Below are positions 1 to 8,523 of a DNA stretch of 64,000 bases, piece by piece. Source of the stretch: Chromobacterium sp. IIBBL 290-4 (GTDB taxonomy: Bacteria > Pseudomonadota > Gammaproteobacteria > Burkholderiales > Chromobacteriaceae). A model generated the notes under the pieces. It was not told the DNA's origin. It searched no databases and was given only the letters and a program-made list of their open reading frames with translations. Made by a program: the position numbers and the translations under genes. Position 1 is the stretch's first letter, and each line of letters begins with the position of its first letter. Where the stretch lies: positions 2,418,001 through 2,482,000 of the forward strand of contig NZ_CP100128.1 in assembly GCF_024207115.1 (NCBI RefSeq), written 5' to 3'.

Positions 1-3
1 CTG

Positions 4-474
4 GTGCCGCCGCCGCCGCTGCCGCCGGAAGCCTTTGTCGACGCTGTAGCGCAAATGCCGCAATTGGCGCTGGATAAGGCGGACCGGGACTGGAACAAGA
101 TGGACCCCGCGTTTGTGCAGGATGTGCTGCGGGTGATGGCGCGGATGAAGGCGCGAGGCTTCCCGATGGTGCTGCTGGAGGGTTATCGCAGCGCCGAAAG
201 ACAAAACCGCTTGGCGGGCGGCTCCGCCAAGGTGACGCAGGCCAAGGGCGGCGAGAGCAAGCATCAGTACGGATTGGCGGCCGATTTGGCGCCGGTCCGC
301 AATGGCAAGGTGGTGATTTCGGAACGCGATCCCTGGGCGATGCAAGCCTACAACGCGCTGGGCGAAGAAGCCCAGGCGCAAGGCTTGGGCTGGGGCGGGG
401 TCTGGAGTTTCCGCGATTACGGACATATCGAGCGAGCCGGCTCGCTGCGCGCGCTGCTGGCGCGGCGCGCGTAG
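4..474 (+). CDS. M15-family peptidoglycan peptidase of the T6SS locus
   Basis: Probable zinc peptidase of the VanY/CwlK (M15) fold that cuts peptidoglycan stem peptides. Seen: the family signature S-x-H-x-x-G-x-A-x-D with H87 and D94, followed by H141 in a DYGHIE motif, giving the three zinc ligands. No signal peptide is visible in the 156 residues, but the reading frame is open to the window edge, so the true start and any export signal may lie upstream. It sits 37 bp before tssM, in the same direction. In Acinetobacter an M15-type enzyme (TagX) helps the T6SS pass the cell wall; a similar housekeeping role is inferred here. An antibacterial effector role is the alternative. Confidence 0.72.
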   Translation: MPPPPLPPEAFVDAVAQMPQLALDKADRDWNKMDPAFVQDVLRVMARMKARGFPMVLLEGYRSAERQNRLAGGSAKVTQAKGGESKHQYGLAADLAPVRNGKVVISERDPWAMQAYNALGEEAQAQGLGWGGVWSFRDYGHIERAGSLRALLARRA

Positions 475-513
475 AAATGAAACGTCATTTAATTCACGGG
501 GAAGGGTGATTTG

Positions 514-3500
514 GTGTCTAACAAGGGGTGGTTGCGCAATGCCAAAATTGCGTCGGCGATTGGGTTTCTGATCCTGATCGCGCTGATCTGGTGGGTGGGC
601 CCCTGGCTGGGCTTGCAGTCGCTGGAGTCCCGGCTGGGCTGGATCGTCGCGGTGATGGTGGTCTGGGTGCTGGCTTTGCTGGTAGGCCAGGCGCTGACCC
701 GGCGGGCCGGCGGCCTGCTGGAAGGCATGCTGCGCCGTCAGGCTGACGACGCGGTGATCAACGCCAGCGCCGACAAGCGCGCGGAAGTGACGCTGCTGCG
801 CCAGCGTCTGCTGGGCGCGATCGATACGCTGAAAAAGTCCAATATCGGCAGCGCCCGCGGCAGCGCGGCGCTGTACGAACTGCCGTGGTACATGATCATC
901 GGCCACCCGGCGGCGGGCAAGAGCTCGGCCATTCTGCAGTCGGGCCTCAGCTTTCCGTTCAGCGACAAGAGCGGCATCCAGGGCATAGGCGGCACCCGCA
1001 ACTGCGACTGGTTCTTCTCCACCGAAGGCGTGCTGCTGGATACCGCCGGCCGCTACGCCACCGAGAGCGAGGACCGCGGCGAATGGCTGGCCTTCCTCAA
1101 GCTGCTGAAACGCTACCGCGCCAAGGCGCCGGTCAACGGCATCCTGGTGGCCATCAGCCTGCCGGAGCTGGCGCAGCACAATAGCGAAGGTTTCGTGCTG
1201 TATGCGCGCCAGGTGCGCGAGCGCATCCATGAGGTCTGCAACACCTTTGGCCTAATGGTGCCGATCTATCTGGTCTTCACCAAGCTGGACCTGCTGGGCG
1301 GTTTCGCGCCCTTCTTCGCCGATGCCGATGAAGAGGCGCGCGCCCGCGTCTGGGGCGCGACGCTGTCGGCCGACCAAGGCACCGGCTTCGATGCCGCCGC
1401 CGTGGCGGGCAAGCAATTCGAACAGCTGTACCGCGGCCTGGTGCAGATGGGCGAAGAGAAACTGGTTGGCGCGCGCGGCGATGGCGTGAAGTCCGCCCAC
1501 TTCGCCTTCCCCATCGAGTTCCATGGCTTGCAAGAAGCCGTGGTCAAGTTCGTCCGCCTGCTGTTCGAAGACGATCCTTACCATTCCCGCCCCTTGCTGC
1601 GTGGTTTCTATTTCACCAGCGCTCTGCAGGAAGGCGTGCCGCGCATCGTGACCGCCGGCCGCGTGCAGGGACAGTTCGACCTGTCCTCCTCCAACGCGGA
1701 CAAGCAGCAAGCGCCGGCATCGTACAGCTACTTCCTGCGCGGCCTGTTCCGCGAGGTGCTGTTCCCCGACCAGCACCTGATCTTCCAGCAAACGCGCCCC
1801 AGCGGCAGCCGCTGGCGTTTGATCGGCATGGCGGCGGGCGTGCTGTCGCTGGCCGCGGTGGCGGGCTTGTGGACCTGGTCCTATATCGGCAACCAGCAGA
1901 TGGTGGCCCAAGTGGCGGCCGAGCGCGCGCAAGCGAACAAGCTGGCGGCGTCCGGCCAACTGTATGACCGCTTGAACAGCCTGCTGATCCTGCAGCGCCG
2001 CATCGAAGAGCTGCAGGCTTACCGCCGCAACGGCGAGCCGTGGCAGATCGGCCTGGGTCTTTACCAGGGGACGGAGATCGAGCGCAATCTGCGCAAGGCT
2101 TACTTCGCCGGCGTGAAGGACTTGATGCTGCAGCCGGTGCAGAAGAATCTGGAAACCACGCTGGCCGCGCTGAAGCCGGGCGCGCCGCAACCCGCGCCAG
2201 CGCCCGCTCCGGAGCCGAAACCGGTGGCCAAGCCTGAGCCGGCTCCCGCGCCTGCGGCCGCGCCGAAACCGGCCAAGCCTAAGCCGAAGAAACACGGCGG
2301 CGGCTTGCCCAATATCCAGCTGAGCTGGCTGGATCTGCCGCAGCGCGCCACCGCAGCCAAGAGCGATGCGCCGCCGGCCGCCGGCGAGCCGGGCCAGAAA
2401 ACGCCGCTGGACGTGTCGTACAACGCCTTGAAAACCTATTTGATGCTGCACGATCCGAAGCGGATGGAAGAGGCGCATCTGGCCGATCAGCTGCCGCGCT
2501 ACTGGCGTCCGTGGCTGGAAAGCCAGCGCGGCGAATACCCGGTGGGCGAAGTGATGGGCCTGGCCGAGAAAGTGCTGGCCTTCTACATCAGCCAGATCAA
2601 AGAGGCCGACCTGCCGCTGATCGACAACGATCCCAATGTGGTGGCCAACGCCCGCGACGTACTGCGCGGCTCGTTCAAGCAGCTGTCGGCGCAGGAGCGC
2701 GTGTTCAACGAGATCAAGGCGCGCGCCAACACCCGCTTCGCGCCGCTGACCGTAGCCCGCATCCTCGACAACCGCGACATGGACATCATGGCCAGCAGCC
2801 AGATGGTTGAGGGCGCTTACACCCGCGAAGCCTGGAACGGCTATGTGCGCAACGCCATTGACGAAGCCAGCAAGGGCACCATCCGCAGCGACGACTGGGT
2901 GCTGGCGTCCAGCTCGCAGGATGATCTGAGCAAGGATGGCAATGTCGAGAAGAACCGCGCCGCGATGGAGGCGCTGTACCGCGCCCAGTACATCGCCGCC
3001 TGGCATAAGTTCCTGGCCGGCGTGGTGGTGCGCGACATCACCAACCCGGCGCAGTCCGCCTCGGCGATGACCCGCCTGTCCGACAAGCAGAACTCGCCGA
3101 TCAAGCTGATCCTGGCGCGCGCGGCTCAGGAAACCTCCTGGGACAACCCGTCCGAGCTGAACCGCACGCTGGACAACGCCAAGCGCTCGGTGCTGGAGAA
3201 AACCACCGAGTTCTTCAAGAGCGGCGACACCCAGCCGGAAGCCAAGGGCGAGAAGCAGTTCGGCGTAGTCGGCGCGCACTTCGCCGGCGTGGCCGCGCTG
3301 GTGAAGGGCGACAACGCGCCCATCAACGGCTACCTGGACCAGTTGGGCAAGCTGAAGGTGAAGATGGCGGCCATCGCCACTACCGACCAGCCGGGCGCGC
3401 AGGCGCGCACCGCGCTGCAAGCGACGCTGAACGGCTCCGGCTCCGAGCTGGGCGATACCCAGTCCTTCGTCGACAACAGCCTGTTGGCCGGCGCCAGCTC

Positions 3501-4287
3501 GGACACCATCGAAATGGTGCGCCCGATGCTGGTGCGTCCGCTGACGCAATCCTACGGCGCCTTGCTGGGGCCGGTGGCGCAGGACATCAACCAGGCCTGG
3601 GCGGCGGAAGTGCTGCCGCAATGGAAGCAGCTGGCGGGCAAATATCCGTTCAGCGATTCCAGCACCAGCGCCTCGGTGGCCGATATCAGCCGCTTCGTCA
3701 AAGCCAATGACGGCACGCTGGACAAATTCATCAACAAATACCTGACCGGCTTGGTGCAAAAGCAGGGCGATGCCCTGGTGCCGCGCGCCTGGGGCAATCA
3801 GGGCGTGCGCTTCAATCCCGAGTTCCTCAACAGCGTGGGCCGTTTGATGGCGCTGGCGAATACCCAGCTGCAGGACGGCGAAAACAGCCGCTTCGAACTG
3901 CAGCCGCTGCCGACGCCGGGCTTGTCCGAGATCGCGCTGAGCGTGGATGGCCAGGAGCTGCGCTACCGCAACGGCCCGCAGCCGTGGCAGCCGTTCAACT
4001 GGCCGGGCAGCGGCAGCGAGGGCGCGCGCATCCAGGTGGTGAACTACGCCGGCGCCAGCACTGTGGTGGGCAATCAACAAGGCCGGATGGGCCTGATGCG
4101 CCTGCTCGCCAGCGCCAAGATCAGCCAGGACGGCGACAGCGCCGCGCAGCTGACCTGGACGCTGCCCAAGGGCAGCGGCGCCGACGGCCAGACCGTGCGT
4201 TTCAATTTCCGCATGCTGGGCGGCGTCAACCCGCTGCAGCTGAATCGCCTGTACAAACTGACGTTGCCTGAACGCGTGACGTTGTAA
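514..4287 (+). CDS. tssM: T6SS membrane complex protein TssM (IcmF)
   Basis: Inner-membrane scaffold of the T6SS trans-envelope complex, which with TssL and TssJ anchors the tail. Seen: two N-terminal membrane helices (about residues 13-30 and 42-59), a Walker A loop GHPAAGKS (about 130-137), a G4-like TKLD motif near residue 255, a third membrane helix near 435-455, then a long periplasmic part. A proline/alanine/lysine-rich linker (about residues 555-600) is inserted in the periplasmic region. At 1257 residues it has normal family length. I prefer the GTG at 514, which has GAAGGG 7 nt upstream, over the TTG at 511. Confidence 0.96.
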   Translation: MSNKGWLRNAKIASAIGFLILIALIWWVGPWLGLQSLESRLGWIVAVMVVWVLALLVGQALTRRAGGLLEGMLRRQADDAVINASADKRAEVTLLRQRLLGAIDTLKKSNIGSARGSAALYELPWYMIIGHPAAGKSSAILQSGLSFPFSDKSGIQGIGGTRNCDWFFSTEGVLLDTAGRYATESEDRGEWLAFLKLLKRYRAKAPVNGILVAISLPELAQHNSEGFVLYARQVRERIHEVCNTFGLMVPIYLVFTKLDLLGGFAPFFADADEEARARVWGATLSADQGTGFDAAAVAGKQFEQLYRGLVQMGEEKLVGARGDGVKSAHFAFPIEFHGLQEAVVKFVRLLFEDDPYHSRPLLRGFYFTSALQEGVPRIVTAGRVQGQFDLSSSNADKQQAPASYSYFLRGLFREVLFPDQHLIFQQTRPSGSRWRLIGMAAGVLSLAAVAGLWTWSYIGNQQMVAQVAAERAQANKLAASGQLYDRLNSLLILQRRIEELQAYRRNGEPWQIGLGLYQGTEIERNLRKAYFAGVKDLMLQPVQKNLETTLAALKPGAPQPAPAPAPEPKPVAKPEPAPAPAAAPKPAKPKPKKHGGGLPNIQLSWLDLPQRATAAKSDAPPAAGEPGQKTPLDVSYNALKTYLMLHDPKRMEEAHLADQLPRYWRPWLESQRGEYPVGEVMGLAEKVLAFYISQIKEADLPLIDNDPNVVANARDVLRGSFKQLSAQERVFNEIKARANTRFAPLTVARILDNRDMDIMASSQMVEGAYTREAWNGYVRNAIDEASKGTIRSDDWVLASSSQDDLSKDGNVEKNRAAMEALYRAQYIAAWHKFLAGVVVRDITNPAQSASAMTRLSDKQNSPIKLILARAAQETSWDNPSELNRTLDNAKRSVLEKTTEFFKSGDTQPEAKGEKQFGVVGAHFAGVAALVKGDNAPINGYLDQLGKLKVKMAAIATTDQPGAQARTALQATLNGSGSELGDTQSFVDNSLLAGASSDTIEMVRPMLVRPLTQSYGALLGPVAQDINQAWAAEVLPQWKQLAGKYPFSDSSTSASVADISRFVKANDGTLDKFINKYLTGLVQKQGDALVPRAWGNQGVRFNPEFLNSVGRLMALANTQLQDGENSRFELQPLPTPGLSEIALSVDGQELRYRNGPQPWQPFNWPGSGSEGARIQVVNYAGASTVVGNQQGRMGLMRLLASAKISQDGDSAAQLTWTLPKGSGADGQTVRFNFRMLGGVNPLQLNRLYKLTLPERVTL

Positions 4288-4301
4288 GGGAGAACAAGGG
4301 C

Positions 4302-5315
4302 ATGGCGTTCAATTTCAAGCGCGCGCCGGAGACGCCGCCGCAATTCTGCATTTTCGGCAAGCTGCCGCGACGCGGCGATTTCGTCCGCGTCAACGCCACC
4401 CATCCTGCTGCGATGCAGCTGGACCAATTGTTGGGGCAAAGCCTGCAAAAGCTGGAGGCCGGCGAAGAAGCCACACTCCGCTATCTGGCGATGCCGCCGA
4501 CATCGTTCGTGTTGAAGACCCGCGATCAGCAATGGCTGTCGCTGGGCGTGATCCAGCCCAGCCGCGACGAAGGCGGCCGGCTGTATCCGTTGGTGGCGGC
4601 GTCCTTGGTGCCGGCGGATGCGGCGCTGTCGTCCACCGCCATCCTGCTTTTGGCCAATGAGCTGTTTTTCAGCGGCCTGAAAGAGCAACTGGCCAGCGCC
4701 ATCGACAACTCGGTGGAAATGCTGGCTTGCAAGCAGTTTCTGGAGGAGCAGCTGCATTTCGGCTCCTCCTCCGCCGCCGACATCGAGCTGGCGCAGCAAC
4801 TGCTGGAGAAGCATTTGTCGGTGACTTCGGTCTCCGCGCTGGCGCGCACGCTGAGCGCCCACGGCGGCGATCTGGAAACCGTGCTGCTGGCTTTCGTGTT
4901 CCATCACCGGCTGCTGAAGAAATTCCGCGACAGCCTGCCGGTGCAAGCCTATTTCCTGCCCTTGCCGGCGGTGGAGGGCGAGAACGTGCTGGCCGCCGTC
5001 ACTTGGCTGTCCCTGTATCGCGCAGCCATCGGCGGCGAGGGGGATCTGGAACAGTGCCTGATCCTGCGCCGTCCGGAAGGCCATGTCCTGGCCTTGCTGC
5101 CGGCGGGCTTGAACGAAGCCATCGCGGCGCAGTGCTGGGGCGTGGCGCTGGATGCCAAGCATGAAGTGGATGTCAACGACGCCAAGGCGCCGTGGCGCAG
5201 CCACCAGTCGTACGCGGAGGCGGCCTATGTATTGGGCCGCCAGCTGAACGATCCCGGCCTGTCGCTGGCGCAACTGCGCGGCGTGCTGGCCAGTCTGTCG
5301 CGCAATATCGCGTAG
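4302..5315 (+). CDS. tagF: T6SS-associated protein TagF
   Basis: TagF/ImpM-family protein (DUF2094). In Pseudomonas and Agrobacterium TagF acts as a post-translational repressor of T6SS firing. Seen: the N-terminal signature FGKLPRRGDFVR (about residues 18-29) that marks the family, followed by the longhelical C-terminal region of the 337-residue protein. It starts 14 bp after tssM behind a GGGAGAAC-type ribosome site, so it is probably co-transcribed. No PpkA/PppA kinase-phosphatase pair lies in the window, so whether it works with threonine phosphorylation here is unknown. Confidence 0.9.
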   Translation: MAFNFKRAPETPPQFCIFGKLPRRGDFVRVNATHPAAMQLDQLLGQSLQKLEAGEEATLRYLAMPPTSFVLKTRDQQWLSLGVIQPSRDEGGRLYPLVAASLVPADAALSSTAILLLANELFFSGLKEQLASAIDNSVEMLACKQFLEEQLHFGSSSAADIELAQQLLEKHLSVTSVSALARTLSAHGGDLETVLLAFVFHHRLLKKFRDSLPVQAYFLPLPAVEGENVLAAVTWLSLYRAAIGGEGDLEQCLILRRPEGHVLALLPAGLNEAIAAQCWGVALDAKHEVDVNDAKAPWRSHQSYAEAAYVLGRQLNDPGLSLAQLRGVLASLSRNIA

Positions 5316-5352
5316 TTGTTTTGAACCTTTTTGAACATTTTAGAGATGAGCC

Positions 5353-5868
5353 ATGGCTAAAGAGAGCACTCAGAAAAAATTGTCGAGGGTCCGCCCGCCG
5401 CGCGTGCAGATCACCTATGACGTCGAAATCGGCGACGCGATAGAAACCAAGGAACTGCCCTTCGTGCTGGGCGTGCTGGGCGATTACTCCGGCCACAGCA
5501 AAGAGCCGCTGCCGAAGATGAAGGAACGCAAGTTCGTTCAGATCGACCGCGACAACTTCGACGAAGTGCTGAAAGGCATGGCGCCGCGTCTGGCGATGAA
5601 GGTGGACAACGCGCTGAAAGACGACGGCAGCCAGCTGGGCGTGGAACTGAATTTTGAAAACCTGGCCGATTTCGAACCGCAGAACGTGGTGCGCCAGATC
5701 GACCCGCTGAACCAATTGCTGGAAGCCCGCACCCGTCTGGCCGATCTGCGCAACAAGCTGTCCGGCAACGACAAGCTGGAAGAGCTGCTGGACGAAGTGG
5801 TGCGCGACACCGAGAAGCTGCGCCAGATCGGCCAGCAAGCCGGCAAGCAGGAAGGGGGCGAGCAATGA
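5353..5868 (+). CDS. tssB: T6SS contractile sheath small subunit TssB (VipA)
   Basis: Small subunit of the TssB/TssC sheath that contracts to drive the Hcp tube. Seen: 171 residues with the basic N-terminus ending RVRPPRVQITYDVEIG, and the conserved ELPFVLGVLGDYSG segment (about residues 33-46) of the VipA family. Its stop overlaps the tssC start by 4 bp (ATGA), indicating translational coupling that would keep the two sheath subunits in balance. Confidence 0.98.
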   Translation: MAKESTQKKLSRVRPPRVQITYDVEIGDAIETKELPFVLGVLGDYSGHSKEPLPKMKERKFVQIDRDNFDEVLKGMAPRLAMKVDNALKDDGSQLGVELNFENLADFEPQNVVRQIDPLNQLLEARTRLADLRNKLSGNDKLEELLDEVVRDTEKLRQIGQQAGKQEGGEQ

Positions 5869-7343
5869 GCGCGGAACTGCAGCAACAGGCGGCCCCGGCC
5901 GCGGCTGAAGCGTCCAGCCTGCTGGACAGCATCATCGAGCAAAGCCGCATCGCCAGCAATGAGAGCGAAAAAAGCCACACCCGCGATCTGATCGGCGAAC
6001 TGGTGGACCAGGTGCTGCAAGGCAGCGTCACCATCTCGCGCGACCTGTCGGCCAGCATCGACGCCCGCATCGCCGAAATCGACAAGCTGATTTCCGATCA
6101 GCTGAATAATGTGATGCACCACCCGGACTTCCAGAAGCTGGAAGCATCCTGGCGCGGCCTGAACTACCTGATCATGCAGTCCGAAACCGGCACCCAGCTG
6201 AAGATCAAGGTGCTGAACGCGTCCAAGAAGGACCTGGTCAAGGACTTCAAGGCCGCGGCCGAGTTCGACCAAAGCGCGCTGTTCAAGAAAATCTACGAAG
6301 AAGAATACGGTACCTTCGGCGGCGCACCGTACGGCGCGCTGGTGGGCGACTACGAGTTCACCCGCCACCCGGAAGACTTCTACCTGATGGACGAGCTGTC
6401 GCACGTGGCCGCTTCCGCCCACGCGCCGCTGATCTCGTCGGCCGATCCGGGACTGTTCGGCCTGGAAACCTTCGCCGATATCGGCAAGCCGCGCGATCTG
6501 TCCAAGATTTTCGACACCGTCGAGTACGCCAAGTGGAAATCCTTCCGCGAGTCGGAAGACTCCCGCTATGTCGGCCTGGTGTTGCCGCACGTGCTGGGCC
6601 GCCTGCCGTATGGCAAGGACAATGTGCCGGTCGAAGACTTCGACTTTGAAGAGAATGTCGATGGCAGCAACCACGACAAGTATCTGTGGACCAACGCGGC
6701 CTATGCCTATGCTGCGCGCCTGACCGACGCCTTCGCCCAATACGGCTGGCTGGCGGCCATCCGCGGCGTGGAAGGCGGCGGCCTGGTGGAAGGCCTGCCG
6801 GCCCACACCTTCAAGACCGACGACGGCGAAGTGGCGCTGAAGTGCCCGACCGAAGTGGCCATCACCGACCGCACCGAAAAGCTGTTGTCCGACCTGGGCT
6901 TCATCTCGCTGGTGCACTGCAAGAACACCGACTACGCGGCCTTCTTCGGCGGCCAGTCGGCGCAGAAAGCCAAGACCTACAACACGGATTCGGCCAACGC
7001 CAACGCGCGCCTGTCCACCCAGCTGCCCTACATCTTCGCGGTATCCCGCATCGCGCATTACATGAAGTCCATCATGCGCGACAAGATCGGCAGCTTCGCC
7101 TCGCGCCAGAACGTGCAGGACTACCTCAACACCTGGCTGGCCCAATACGTGTTGCTGGATGACTCCGCCAGCCAGGAAGCCAAGGCCAAGTACCCGCTGC
7201 GCGAAGCGCGCGTGGACGTGGTGGAAGTGCCGGGCAAGCCGGGCGTGTACCGCGCCGCGGCCTTCCTGCGCCCGCACTTCCAGCTGGATGAGCTGACGAT
7301 TTCCTTGCGTCTGGTCGCCGAGCTGCCGCAAGCGGCCGGCTGA
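5865..7343 (+). CDS. tssC: T6SS contractile sheath large subunit TssC (VipB)
   Basis: Large sheath subunit, 492 residues. Seen: family segments such as FQKLEASWRGLNYL (about residues 85-98), the EEYGTFGGAPYGAL stretch (about 147-160), and a C-terminus ending in ELTISLRLVAELP, all typical of VipB. ClpV (tssH, in this cluster) would disassemble the contracted sheath. The gene is followed by an intrinsic terminator, so the tssM-tagF-tssB-tssC transcript may largely end here. Confidence 0.98.
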   Translation: MSAELQQQAAPAAAEASSLLDSIIEQSRIASNESEKSHTRDLIGELVDQVLQGSVTISRDLSASIDARIAEIDKLISDQLNNVMHHPDFQKLEASWRGLNYLIMQSETGTQLKIKVLNASKKDLVKDFKAAAEFDQSALFKKIYEEEYGTFGGAPYGALVGDYEFTRHPEDFYLMDELSHVAASAHAPLISSADPGLFGLETFADIGKPRDLSKIFDTVEYAKWKSFRESEDSRYVGLVLPHVLGRLPYGKDNVPVEDFDFEENVDGSNHDKYLWTNAAYAYAARLTDAFAQYGWLAAIRGVEGGGLVEGLPAHTFKTDDGEVALKCPTEVAITDRTEKLLSDLGFISLVHCKNTDYAAFFGGQSAQKAKTYNTDSANANARLSTQLPYIFAVSRIAHYMKSIMRDKIGSFASRQNVQDYLNTWLAQYVLLDDSASQEAKAKYPLREARVDVVEVPGKPGVYRAAAFLRPHFQLDELTISLRLVAELPQAAG

Positions 7344-7357
7344 CGCATTGCTCGCTT

Positions 7358-7381
7358 GGGGGCATGAGGCCCCCTGTTTTT
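7358..7381 (+). terminator. Intrinsic terminator after tssC
   Basis: GGGGGC (7358-7363) pairs with GCCCCC (7369-7374) around a 5-nt loop, followed by TGTTTTT. It separates tssC from hcp. Confidence 0.7.
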
Positions 7382-7405
7382 GAACCTTGTTAAGGAGAAG
7401 TACTA

Positions 7406-7903
7406 ATGGCTTTTGATGCATTCCTGAAGATTGATGGCATTCCGGGCGAGAGCGGCGACGACAAGCACAAAGACTGGATCGAAATCCAGTCCTTCAAGCA
7501 CAAGATCGAACAGCCGGCTCAGGTTTCCGCCAGCACCGCCGGCGGCGCCACCGCCGAACGCGTGAACCACGACATGTTCGAAATCACCCACTTCCTGGAC
7601 AAGTCCAGCCCGAAGATCTACGAAGCTTGCTGCACCGGCAAGCACATCAAAGAGATCACCATCGAGCTGTGCCGTTCGGGCGGCGACAAGCAAACCTATA
7701 TGGTCGTCAAGATGGAACAAGTCTTGATCTCCAAGGTTGAGCCGCAAGGTTCCGCCAACGACGCCGGCTTCCCGGGCGAAAAGGTGAGCTTCAGCTACGG
7801 CAAGATCAAGTGGACCTACACCCAGCAGAAGCGTGCCGACGGCCAAGGCGGCGGCAACGTCAGCGCCGGTTGGGACCTCACCGCGAACAAGACCATCGCC
7901 TAA
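7406..7903 (+). CDS. hcp: T6SS tube protein Hcp (TssD)
   Basis: Hcp hexamers stack into the inner tube that is expelled by sheath contraction; Hcp also carries small effectors. Seen: 165 residues beginning with the family start MAFDAFLKIDGIPGES, a WIEIQSFKHKI segment (about residues 28-38) and a C-terminal KVSFSYGKIKWTY stretch. A strong AAGGAG ribosome site precedes the ATG. The gene lies between two intrinsic terminators, so it is probably its own transcription unit, consistent with the very high Hcp demand of a T6SS. Confidence 0.98.
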   Translation: MAFDAFLKIDGIPGESGDDKHKDWIEIQSFKHKIEQPAQVSASTAGGATAERVNHDMFEITHFLDKSSPKIYEACCTGKHIKEITIELCRSGGDKQTYMVVKMEQVLISKVEPQGSANDAGFPGEKVSFSYGKIKWTYTQQKRADGQGGGNVSAGWDLTANKTIA

Positions 7904-7923
7904 TTCCATTTTTGGAATGACGA

Positions 7924-7948
7924 CCCGCCCGGCTCCGGGCGGGTTTTT
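7924..7948 (+). terminator. Intrinsic terminator after hcp
   Basis: A 9-bp GC stem, CCCGCCCGG (7924-7932) with CCGGGCGGG (7935-7943), is followed directly by TTTTT. Confidence 0.88.
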
Positions 7949-7981
7949 CGCCTTATCACTGTCTCTTGGGAAAAAACTGCC

Positions 7982-8419
7982 ATGAAACGTTTGTTCAGCG
8001 CCTTGCTTGTCTCCTTGTTGTGCTCTGCTTGCGTCACCACTCCGAAAGCGGACTCGACCACTAGCCAGGCTGAAGCGGCTGCCGCCAACGATCCCAAAGT
8101 ACAAGCCGCAAAACAGGCCGCGGTCAATTACGCCGCCGACGCCACGCTGATTCCGTTTGAAAAAATGAGCGCCAAGCTCACCCCGGTAGGCGAAGCCCAG
8201 CTTGATCTGCTGGTGCCCAAGCTGAAAACCGCCAAATCCATCGTCATCCGCGGCCATTGCTATCGCCGCGATATCGGCAACGCCAAGGCCGCCGCCCAAG
8301 CGCGCGCCGCCAGCGTTCGCCAATACCTGCTGGTGGCCGGCGTGCCGTCCAGCAAGATCGATGTCCGCTACGACACCGAGCGTTCGCTGCATGGCGTCCG
8401 CCTGGTTGTGGCCGACTGA
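7982..8419 (+). CDS. OmpA-like lipoprotein of the T6SS locus
   Basis: Predicted exported protein of 145 residues with a C-terminal OmpA-type fold. Seen: a basic and hydrophobic N-terminus ending LLCSAC, which fits a lipobox loosely (Cys at -3 is unusual), and a C-terminal segment VIRGHCYRRDIGNAKAAAQARA...VRQYLLVAGV matching the peptidoglycan-binding OmpA pattern. The usual GHTD is GHCY here, so peptidoglycan affinity is uncertain. It may anchor the T6SS to the cell wall in place of a TssL or TagL peptidoglycan domain (inference from position only). Confidence 0.65.
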   Translation: MKRLFSALLVSLLCSACVTTPKADSTTSQAEAAAANDPKVQAAKQAAVNYAADATLIPFEKMSAKLTPVGEAQLDLLVPKLKTAKSIVIRGHCYRRDIGNAKAAAQARAASVRQYLLVAGVPSSKIDVRYDTERSLHGVRLVVAD

Positions 8420-8523
8420 TAGCCGCACCGCCTTGCCTTCCGCCGCCATGCCGCTGGCTTTAGCCGCGCATGGTCGGGGAGGGTGGTTTTCGACTAGTTT
8501 TCGACCGAATTCGATTGCCCGCC

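Noticed and set aside
2170..2310. Pro/Ala/Lys-rich stretch in TssM as a separate TonB-like gene
   Set aside because: It is in frame inside tssM with homology continuing on both sides, so it is a linker insertion.
1252..4080. 942-codon open frame on the minus strand opposite tssM
   Set aside because: It is a mirror of the GC-rich codon bias of tssM. Its protein is rich in Arg, His, Gln and Ala with no domain, and tssM is unambiguous.
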